NCBI GenBank assembly: GCA_002387005.1
Contig: DGKN01000070.1
Coordinates: 14,107 to 20,505 of the forward strand
Direction of reading: 5' to 3'
Source: Propionibacteriaceae bacterium UBA4569
Lineage (GTDB): Bacteria > Actinomycetota > Actinomycetes > Propionibacteriales > Propionibacteriaceae
Length of the DNA stretch: 6,399 bases
Shown: one piece after another, positions 1 to 4,712 of the stretch
Position numbering within the stretch: position 1 is the first letter of the stretch
Layout of the letters: each line of letters begins with the position of its first letter
Position numbers and translations under genes: made by a program
The notes under the pieces: generated by a model
What the model was told of the DNA's origin: nothing
The model's database searches: none
The model's input: only the letters and a program-made list of their open reading frames with translations

Positions 1-314
1 TCGTCGTCGGTGTGCTGGCCGGCCTGAGTGCCCGACGGCAGCGGTCGGACGAACTGTCGCTGCTGGTGCGCGAACGCCTCGATCGGACGACCGCCTCGGG
101 ACGCCATGACCTCGCGTGGGCCATCGACGGTGAGTTCAGCGAGCGGATCCACATGATCGTCCTGTCGCTGCACACCCCGGCCGCTGCCCGGGCCCAGGCC
201 CGACGCGCTGGCGGCTGGCGTGGTGCGTCCGGCCTCGACCTGGCCTGCGGCGTGATGGCCGGCATCGAGGCGCCCGGGGTGCCGACCCCGGCGCACGTCC
301 GCACCCGCGGATGA
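1..314 (+). CDS. 3' end of an unrecognised protein (5' truncated by window)
   Basis: The reading frame is open from the left edge to a TGA at 312-314, giving about 104 codons of a C-terminal part; the true start lies outside the window. The visible protein is Arg/Ala/Gly-rich and soluble-looking. It has a charged segment (about codons 8-50), a short hydrophobic stretch (HMIVLSLH) and an Ala/Arg/Gly-rich tail ending in TPAHVRTRG. I do not recognise a family, motif or catalytic site. The stop codon overlaps the ATG of the next gene in an ATGA junction, which suggests translational coupling and one transcription unit with the HAD hydrolase. GTG at 12-14 would be an internal start, but the frame continues upstream without a stop, so I treat the gene as partial. 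That the frame is coding is inferred from the G/C-rich third positions and the tight junction. Confidence 0.55.
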   Translation, partial: VVGVLAGLSARRQRSDELSLLVRERLDRTTASGRHDLAWAIDGEFSERIHMIVLSLHTPAAARAQARRAGGWRGASGLDLACGVMAGIEAPGVPTPAHVRTRG

Positions 315-964
315 TCCAGGCGCCCACGATGTACGAGCACCTGTTCTGGGACATGGGCGGAACCCTCGTCGACACCTATCCGCAGCTCGACGAATCCTTC
401 GTCCGGGTGGTCAGGGAGCACGGACGCGAGGTGGCGCCTCTGGAGGTGGCCCGGCTGACGCGCCGTTCCACCGCCGAGGCCATCGCTGATTTGTCGAGCC
501 GGTTCGGCATCGACGCGTCCGCCTTCGAACAGGCACATGACGAACTCAAGGCGCGCTGGGAGCGCGAACCGGCACCGGTGATGCCGGGAGCGCGGGAGTT
601 GCTGGCCGATGTCCGTGCCGCTGGTGGGCTGAACCTGCTGGTCACCCACCGCGACCGCGCCAGTGCCCAGTCGCTGTTGGACGGGCTGGGACTGGTCGTC
701 GACGACCTCATCTCCACGGCAGACGGCTTTGATCGCAAGCCAGCCCCCGACATGTACCTCGAACTGCTGCGCCGGCACGGACTCGACCCGGACGACTGCC
801 TGGCCGTCGGCGACCGTCCGATCGACGCGCTGGCAGCGCATGCGGCAGGAATCAGGGCCGCGACCCTGGAGAGTCCCGACGCGCCGGTAGATGACGAGGG
901 AGACTTCGAGATCGCGGCCCTGGACCAGTTGCGGCCCCTGCTGGGGCTGCCGGAACCTGCCTGA
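311..964 (+). CDS. HAD-superfamily hydrolase, phosphoglycolate-phosphatase-like, with DxGGT motif I
   Basis: A 217-residue HAD hydrolase with the expected size and motif order of the subfamily IA (PGP/beta-phosphoglucomutase-like) group. Motif I is FWDMGGTLVDT (residues 12-22), with nucleophile Asp14. Residues 24-100 are the helical cap. Motif II is LLVTHRD with Thr112, motif III is DRKPAPD with Lys143, and motif IV is VGDRPID with Asp168 and Asp172 for Mg2+ binding. These residues support a phosphatase or phosphotransferase fold acting on a small phosphorylated molecule; the substrate cannot be read from sequence. Oddity: the second Asp of the usual DxDGT, the general acid/base, is Gly16. 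The combination of a GGTL motif I with THR in motif II resembles a set of poorly characterised HAD-IA proteins known from Gram-positives (from memory). The start at 311 is chosen for the ATGA overlap with the preceding gene. ATG at 329 (Met7) would also give a typical HAD N-terminus, and neither has a strong ribosome binding site. Confidence 0.88.
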   Translation: MIQAPTMYEHLFWDMGGTLVDTYPQLDESFVRVVREHGREVAPLEVARLTRRSTAEAIADLSSRFGIDASAFEQAHDELKARWEREPAPVMPGARELLADVRAAGGLNLLVTHRDRASAQSLLDGLGLVVDDLISTADGFDRKPAPDMYLELLRRHGLDPDDCLAVGDRPIDALAAHAAGIRAATLESPDAPVDDEGDFEIAALDQLRPLLGLPEPA

Positions 965-987
965 GGCAAGGTCAGTCGGCCTTGGCC
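965..987. terminator. Possible stem-loop at the HAD/BCCT convergent junction
   Basis: GGCAAGG (965-971) can pair with CCTTGGCC (980-987) with one bulged G and an 8-base loop. It spans the 7-base gap between the two convergent stop codons and the last codons of the transporter gene. It lacks a T-tract, so calling it a terminator is an inference; in high-GC actinobacteria such T-less hairpins are often the only visible candidate. Confidence 0.3.
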
Positions 988-2888
988 TCCCGTTCGGCAT
1001 CCAACTCGGCGAGGTGCTCGTCCGTGACGACCGGGATGGTGGAGGTGTCGACCAGCGCGCCCACGCCCTCACCGGGCTCGGCGGACTCGACGGCGAGGTG
1101 GAAGTCGTCGCCGTGGGTCATCACGCCGTGCACGACGGCCTGCTCGACGGCCGCCTGCGCGTAGCGCCAACGGACGATCATCGGGTCGGTCGCCAAATCG
1201 CGGGTCAGCGCGACGACCATCGCCACCATGATCACCATGAACGGCAGGCCGGCGATGATCGTGATCGCCTGGAGGCCGCTGAGCGCGTCCGCGCCGCCGG
1301 CGGTCAGCATGATCGCGGCTACGGCACCGGTTGCGACGCCCCAGAAGACGACCGTCTTGCGGGTCGGCTCGATGGTGCCATTCTCGCTCAGCGTCCCCAT
1401 CACGATCGACGCCGCATCGGCTCCGGAGACGAAGAAGATGCCGACCAGGACCATCACCAGCACCGACATGGCCGAGGCCAGTGGCATGGTGTCGAGCAGG
1501 GAGAAAAGGGTGCCCTCGGCGCTCTCGACCTTGCTCAGCGCGGCCCCCGCCTTCTCGGCGTTGATCGCGGCCCCGCCGAAGATCGAGAACCAGATCAGGC
1601 TGACGAGCGTCGGGATGAGCAGCACGCCGGAGACGAACTGGCGAATGGTGCGTCCCTTGGAGATGCGGGCGATGAACATGCCCACGAAGGGGGTCCAGCT
1701 CACCCACCAGGCCCAGTAGAAGATGGTCCAGCCGGCCAGCCAGTCATTGGCACCCTCGGCACCCGAGGCACCGGTACGGGCCGACATCGACATCAGGGTC
1801 TGCAGGTAGGTGCCCAGCGTGGTCGGGATCAGGTTCAGGATGAAGACCGTCGGGCCCAGCACGAAGACGAACAGCGCCAGCGCGAGGGCCAGCACCATGT
1901 TCAGGTTGGACAGGTACTGGATGCCCTTGCCAACGCCCGAGACCGCGGACAGCACGAAGCAGATGGTCAGGCCCGTGATCAGCAGGATCAGGAAGATGTT
2001 GCCCGTATGACCCGCCCAGCCGACGATCTCGACGCCGTGCGCGATCTGCAGGGCACCGAGGCCCAGCGAGGTGGCCGAACCGAACAGGGTCGCAAAGATC
2101 GCGAAGATGTCGATGACCTTGCCGGCGGGGCCGTAGGTCTGGCGCTTGCCGAGGATGGGCTCGAAGACGGCGCTGATCGTCAGCGGACGGCCCTTGCGGA
2201 AGACGCCGTAGGCGATGGCGACGCCGACGACGGCATAGATCGCCCAGGGGTGCAGGCCCCAGTGGAACAAGGTGGTCGCCATGGCCGTCTGGACGGCGTT
2301 GACGTTGCCTGCCTCACCGGTTCCGGGCGGCGGGGTGACGAAATGGGCCAGCGGCTCGGCGGCGCCGTAGAACATCAGGCCGATGCCCATGCCGGCGCTG
2401 AACATCATGGCGATCCAGCTGACGGTGCTGAACTCGGGTTCCTCACCGTCGCGGCCCAGCGGGATGCGTCCGTACGGGCTGATCGCCAGCCACAAGACGT
2501 AGAACACGAAGCCCGTGGCGGCCAGCGAGAACAGCCAGCCGGCGTTGGTGACGACCCAGTCGAGGCCCGACGAGGACGCAGCGCCGAGGCTGGTCGGCGC
2601 TCCGATGCCCCAGCCAACGAAGGCCAGCATGAGGGCGGCGGAGATGAAGAAGACCACCTTGTCGAGCGAACCGGGGCGGTCGCTCTCCATCGCCTCGGGC
2701 GGCGGCTCGAGGGCGGGGTGGGCGGTGTCGACGACGCGACCGTCGCCGGTGACGCGGGCCAGCCCGGCTGCTGAGCTCAGCAGCCCGCGGCCACCGCGGT
2801 GGGTGTTGATGGAGCTGTGGTTGCGGGAGCTGCGGGATGCCCCGGTACGCCGCTTCCTCTTGTTTTCAGATCGATCTTGCTCGGCCAT
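972..2888 (-). CDS. BCCT-family betaine/carnitine/choline-type transporter
   Basis: A 638-residue secondary transporter of the BCCT family, inner-membrane, expected to import betaine-like compatible solutes with Na+. About twelve hydrophobic segments run from residue 77 to 560. Visible family marks are SAGMGIGLMFYGAAEP (164-179) with the GMGIG sodium/substrate motif, FHWGLHPWAIY (208-218) with Trp210, Trp215 and Tyr218, and the signature YWAWWVSWTPFVGMFIARIS (391-410). From remembered BetP numbering, Trp394, Trp395 and Trp398 fall where the aromatic box Trp373/374/377 sits, and GMGIG fits a Na+-coupled betaine carrier. The segment FFVSGADAAS (485-494) has Ser-Gly where BetP has Thr467-Ser468 of a sodium site. 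A soluble N-terminus of about 75 residues is basic and a C-terminal tail of about 75 residues ends acidic, the reverse of BetP. The start at 2888 is set by a perfect AGGAGG; Met67 is the next in-frame ATG but lacks a well-spaced site. The gene is monocistronic in the window. Substrate (glycine betaine, ectoine, proline, carnitine) is unresolved. Confidence 0.96.
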   Translation of the reverse strand: MAEQDRSENKRKRRTGASRSSRNHSSINTHRGGRGLLSSAAGLARVTGDGRVVDTAHPALEPPPEAMESDRPGSLDKVVFFISAALMLAFVGWGIGAPTSLGAASSSGLDWVVTNAGWLFSLAATGFVFYVLWLAISPYGRIPLGRDGEEPEFSTVSWIAMMFSAGMGIGLMFYGAAEPLAHFVTPPPGTGEAGNVNAVQTAMATTLFHWGLHPWAIYAVVGVAIAYGVFRKGRPLTISAVFEPILGKRQTYGPAGKVIDIFAIFATLFGSATSLGLGALQIAHGVEIVGWAGHTGNIFLILLITGLTICFVLSAVSGVGKGIQYLSNLNMVLALALALFVFVLGPTVFILNLIPTTLGTYLQTLMSMSARTGASGAEGANDWLAGWTIFYWAWWVSWTPFVGMFIARISKGRTIRQFVSGVLLIPTLVSLIWFSIFGGAAINAEKAGAALSKVESAEGTLFSLLDTMPLASAMSVLVMVLVGIFFVSGADAASIVMGTLSENGTIEPTRKTVVFWGVATGAVAAIMLTAGGADALSGLQAITIIAGLPFMVIMVAMVVALTRDLATDPMIVRWRYAQAAVEQAVVHGVMTHGDDFHLAVESAEPGEGVGALVDTSTIPVVTDEHLAELDAEREAKAD

Positions 2889-2896
2889 GTAGTGCG

Positions 2897-2902
2897 CCTC
2901 CT
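2897..2902 (-). promoter_or_regulatory. Ribosome binding site of the BCCT gene
   Basis: On the minus strand AGGAGG lies 8 bases before the ATG at 2888, a full match to the anti-Shine-Dalgarno. It fixes the long form of the transporter, including its basic N-terminal extension, over the internal Met at residue 67. Confidence 0.85.
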
Positions 2903-2909
2903 GGGATTG

Positions 2910-2925
2910 ATGAACCCAATGAACC
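2910..2925. repeat. Tandem ATGAACC direct repeat upstream of the BCCT gene
   Basis: ATGAACC occurs at 2910-2916 and 2919-2925, a period of 9 bases; on the minus strand it reads GGTTCAT twice. It lies 8 bases upstream of the Shine-Dalgarno of the transporter, in the 5' leader or core promoter, so a role as a regulator site is possible but unproven. It is short enough to be chance. Confidence 0.4.
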
Positions 2926-3030
2926 TACGTGGTGACAGGGCCATCCGCCATTTGGACGGGGGTCAGGAGGGGTGCCGAGCGCAGGACTTACCCCTTGTGG
3001 CCGCCAAAAAACACCGCTTTGGAGGGGTTC

Positions 3031-3047
3031 GGTCCTGCTGCAGGACC
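3031..3047. promoter_or_regulatory. Perfect 17-base palindrome upstream of rbsK, candidate operator
   Basis: GGTCCTGC, a single central T, then GCAGGACC: two perfect 8-base arms. The odd centre and total length suit a dimeric helix-turn-helix regulator. It sits 110 bases before the rbsK start and 143 bases before the BCCT start, so it could serve either gene. A one-base loop makes a terminator-type RNA hairpin with the full stem impossible, though a shorter stem could form. No regulator gene is adjacent, so the binding protein is unknown. I do not recognise it as a known consensus. Confidence 0.5.
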
Positions 3048-3053
3048 AGTTTG

Positions 3054-3104
3054 CGGTGGCAGGGCGCTTTTGGCGGTGGCAGGGCCTTTGGCCGGTGTCA
3101 AGGG
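3054..3104 (+). repeat. Three helically phased CGGTGNCA-type repeats before rbsK
   Basis: CGGTGGCAGGGC occurs at 3054-3065 and again, identically, at 3074-3085 (both preceded by G, so 13 bases match). A degenerate third copy, CGGTGTCAAGGG, is at 3093-3104. Start-to-start spacing is 20 and 19 bases, about two helical turns, placing the copies on one face of the DNA. They lie between the palindrome at 3031 and the rbsK start. A binding array for a regulator is one reading; local duplication is another. Confidence 0.5.
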
Positions 3105-3144
3105 TGCGCACGTGCTTGGCTGGGGTGGCTGGCGTGATCCAAGT

Positions 3145-3152
3145 GAAGGGGA
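3145..3152 (+). promoter_or_regulatory. Ribosome binding site of rbsK
   Basis: GAAGGGGA, with the AGGGG core ending 5 bases before ATG 3157. It favours this ATG over the GTG at 3154, which would leave too short a spacer, and over upstream in-frame starts as far back as 2929. Confidence 0.75.
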
Positions 3153-3156
3153 CGTG

Positions 3157-4086
3157 ATGACATCGAGCTCGATCGTGGTGCTGGGCAGCGCCAATGCCGA
3201 CCTGGTGGTGCAACTGGACCGTCGGCCCGGGCCGGGTGAGACCGTGCTCGGCAGCGACCTGGTGGTGTTGCCGGGCGGCAAGGGTGCGAACCAGGCGGTG
3301 GCCGCGGCGCGTGGCGGCGGTTCGGTGGTCTTCCTGGGCGCTGTCGGGCAGGACGGGAACGGTGATCTGCTGCTGGAATCGATGGGCGCAGCCGGCGTGG
3401 ACGTCTCGCAGGTTGCGCGAGTGGAGCGCCCGACGGGGACGGCGATGATCCAGGTCACACCCGAGGGGGAGAACTCGATCGTCGTGTCACCGGGTGCGAA
3501 TACGGAGCTGACCAGCGATTTTGCCGATCGATTCACCGACATCTGGGGCGCAGCCTCGGTACTGGTCTTCAACTTTGAGTGCCTGCCGGCGACCGTCGAG
3601 CATGTCGCGACAAAGGCGGCCGAGAAGGGGGTGCGGGTGGTGTTGAATGCCGCGCCTGCCTTCGAGATCGAGCCCGGGCTGTTGGCTGTGGCCGACCCCT
3701 TGGTGGTGAACGAGACGGAGGCGGTCATCGTCGCCGGGCGTGAGGGCGCGCCTGGGGCGAGCGCCGACCCGGTCGAGTTGGCCGAGCGCCTGGTGGGAAG
3801 GGGCGCACGGTCGGTGGTGGTGACACTTGGCGCGGCGGGCTGCGTCCTGGCAGGGACGGGAGGTACGGCGAGGGTCCCGGCGTACGCGGTGGACGCCGTG
3901 GACACCACCGGGGCCGGGGACGCCTTCGTCGGCGCCCTGGCCTGCGAACTGTCGCGCGGATGCTCGCTGGAGGAGGCGGTCCTCTTCGCCACAGCCACCA
4001 GCGCAGTGTCGGTGCAGTCGCTGGGGGCGCAGTCGTCCTATCGTCCCCGTGACGAGGTCGAGGCCTTCATCAGCTCGCGGAGCTGA
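3157..4086 (+). CDS. rbsK: Ribokinase (PfkB family)
   Basis: A 309-residue cytoplasmic kinase, the same length as Escherichia coli RbsK, predicted to phosphorylate D-ribose at O5 with ATP to feed the pentose phosphate pathway. Motifs appear in family order: GSANAD (10-15) with Asn13 and Asp15 for sugar binding; PFKB signature 1 LPGGKGANQAVAAARGG (38-54); TGTAMIQVTPEGENSIVV (93-110); Glu141 in NFECLP; VVNETEA (183-189) near the nucleotide site; VVVTLGAAG (220-228); and PFKB signature 2 DTTGAGDAF (249-257) with catalytic base Asp255 and the anion-hole glycines. SVQSLGAQSSYRP (285-297) matches the monovalent-cation loop region of ribokinases rather than adenosine kinases or fructokinases. The start is set by the ribosome binding site and the homology start. 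It is divergent from the BCCT gene and convergent with the TM2 gene, hence a single-gene unit with no rbs transporter or LacI regulator in view. Another pentose or nucleoside substrate remains possible. Confidence 0.93.
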   Translation: MTSSSIVVLGSANADLVVQLDRRPGPGETVLGSDLVVLPGGKGANQAVAAARGGGSVVFLGAVGQDGNGDLLLESMGAAGVDVSQVARVERPTGTAMIQVTPEGENSIVVSPGANTELTSDFADRFTDIWGAASVLVFNFECLPATVEHVATKAAEKGVRVVLNAAPAFEIEPGLLAVADPLVVNETEAVIVAGREGAPGASADPVELAERLVGRGARSVVVTLGAAGCVLAGTGGTARVPAYAVDAVDTTGAGDAFVGALACELSRGCSLEEAVLFATATSAVSVQSLGAQSSYRPRDEVEAFISSRS

Positions 4087-4088
4087 CG

Positions 4089-4115
4089 AGGCGCCGGGTC
4101 CTACGCCCGTTGCCT
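4089..4115. terminator. Stem-loop between convergent rbsK and TM2 genes
   Basis: AGGCGCCGGG (4089-4098) pairs with CCCGTTGCCT (4106-4115) around a 7-base loop, giving ten positions with one G-T wobble and one C-T mismatch. It fills most of the 34-base gap between the two stop codons and so could end transcription from both sides. There is no following T-tract. Confidence 0.5.
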
Positions 4116-4120
4116 GTAGA

Positions 4121-4612
4121 TCAGTTGATCAGACGTCCGTACTTGTCCGTGGGATGTCCGCACAAGAAGATCAAGAAGTCGACGAGCGACCAGACACCGA
4201 GGCCACCGGCGGTGAAGAGTTTGACGAAGCCAAGGCCGATGTCACCCTTGTAGAAGCGGTCGATGCCCAGCCCACCGAGGAAGAAGGACAACAGGACGAG
4301 CGCAGTCTTGCTCTTGTCGGAGAGCGGCTGGCCAGTGACGGGGTGAACCCCGAAAGGGGCAGCAGGATTGAGCGCGCCGTAGCCTGCGGTCTCCATGTAG
4401 CCCTGGTTCGGTGCCGCGTAGCCCTGGCTCGGTGCCGCATAGCCCTGGCTCGGTGCATGGCCCTGCTGGGCGTAGTGGCCCTGACCGTACTGCGGCGACG
4501 GAACGGCTGGGAGCCTGGTCTCCTGCCCCCATTGCTGGGACCCATGCTGCGCACCGTCCCCGGGGACGTGGAAGCCCGACGACATCGCGTGGTTGGGATT
4601 CTGCTCGGACAT
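4121..4612 (-). CDS. TM2-domain membrane protein with Gly/Gln/Tyr-rich N-terminus
   Basis: A 163-residue protein of unknown function. Residues 1-98 are polar and low-complexity (Gln, Gly, Ala, Pro, Tyr). They include tandem seven-residue units PSQGYAA, PSQGYAA, PNQGYME (54-74) and looser QYGQGHY/QQGH relatives at 41-52. VHPVTGQPLSDKSK (89-102) leads into a TM2 domain: helix one KTALVLLSFFLGGLGI (102-117), the conserved DRFYKGD turn (118-124), then helix two with GLGFVKLFTAGGLGVWSLVDFLIFL (126-150 region), and a short polar tail. The TM2 family is widespread in bacteria, often with disordered N-termini; its biochemical role is not established. The start at 4612 is set by minus-strand AGAGGTG 5 bases upstream; an in-frame start at 4696 would add 28 residues of non-family sequence. 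The antiporter gene lies upstream on the same strand with a 100-base gap, so cotranscription is possible. That gap holds nothing clear beyond a 12-base palindrome (4655-4666). Confidence 0.9.
   Translation of the reverse strand: MSEQNPNHAMSSGFHVPGDGAQHGSQQWGQETRLPAVPSPQYGQGHYAQQGHAPSQGYAAPSQGYAAPNQGYMETAGYGALNPAAPFGVHPVTGQPLSDKSKTALVLLSFFLGGLGIDRFYKGDIGLGFVKLFTAGGLGVWSLVDFLIFLCGHPTDKYGRLIN
4397..4459 (-). repeat. Three tandem 21-base repeats inside the TM2 gene
   Basis: Units at 4397-4417, 4418-4438 and 4439-4459 share the plus-strand core TAGCCCTGG(C/T)TCGGTGC. The first two differ by one base (T/C at the tenth position), and the third keeps the first 18 bases apart from one change and then diverges. 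Each unit encodes one Gln-Gly-Tyr heptad (P-S/N-Q-G-Y-x-x). Near-identity at the DNA level points to recent in-frame duplication, and copy number may vary between strains. Confidence 0.85.
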
Positions 4613-4617
4613 GCGCC

Positions 4618-4624
4618 CACCTCT
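4618..4624 (-). promoter_or_regulatory. Ribosome binding site of the TM2 gene
   Basis: Minus-strand AGAGGTG, separated by 5 bases from ATG 4612. It decides for the 163-residue form over the longer frame starting at 4696. Confidence 0.65.
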
Positions 4625-4712
4625 TCTTGTTCTGTTGGTCATCGAAAGATTCCCACGGCACGCCGTTGGACGTGCTCGCGTGTACCGGACGCCCAACTCT
4701 TACAGCCGATGT

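Larger units (their letters stand above)
2889..3156. other. Divergent intergenic region between BCCT gene and rbsK
   Basis: A 268-base non-coding gap that must hold the promoters of both divergent genes. I find no convincing -35/-10 pair. For the BCCT direction TAGGTT (minus strand, 2922-2927) is a possible -10, but the matching -35 position (TGGCGG) is poor. The region does hold a 7-base direct repeat (2910-2925), an 8-base direct repeat GGAGGGGT (2966-2973 and 3021-3028) with an inverted ACCCCT between the copies (2990-2995), an A6 run (3005-3010), a 17-base palindrome (3031-3047) and three copies of a CGGTGNCA motif (3054-3104). The rbsK reading frame is open through this stretch back to 2929, but the encoded peptide is unlike ribokinases and the real start is at 3157. 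Confidence 0.7.

Noticed and set aside
376..969. A 197-codon minus-strand frame opposite the HAD hydrolase gene
   Set aside because: Ser/Arg-rich shadow peptide without motifs; the plus strand encodes all four HAD motifs in order.
891..2774. A 627-codon open frame on the plus strand, opposite the BCCT transporter gene
   Set aside because: It is the antisense shadow of a clearly identified gene: the peptide is a repetitive Asp/Gly/Arg/His/Gln-rich product with no domain, which is what a GC-biased gene read on the opposite strand produces.
2929..3156. Upstream extension of the ribokinase frame
   Set aside because: The 76 extra residues are Trp/Gly/Arg-rich and unlike any ribokinase, and the good ribosome binding site and family-typical start are at 3157.
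2988..3998. A 336-codon minus-strand frame opposite rbsK
   Set aside because: Thr/Ser/Pro/Ala-rich shadow peptide; the plus strand carries both PfkB signatures.
4397..4459. Short regular repeats considered as a CRISPR array
   Set aside because: The units are contiguous with no spacers, are 21 bases long and lie in frame within a protein gene.
4655..4666. ACGGC-AC-GCCGT palindrome between the antiporter and TM2 genes as a terminator
   Set aside because: Two-base centre cannot form a stable hairpin loop with the full stem, and there is no T-tract; too short to call as an operator.
4613..4696. N-terminal extension of the TM2 protein from an ATG at 4696
   Set aside because: The Arg-rich 28-residue extension would include the ribosome binding site for ATG 4612 and is not family-like.
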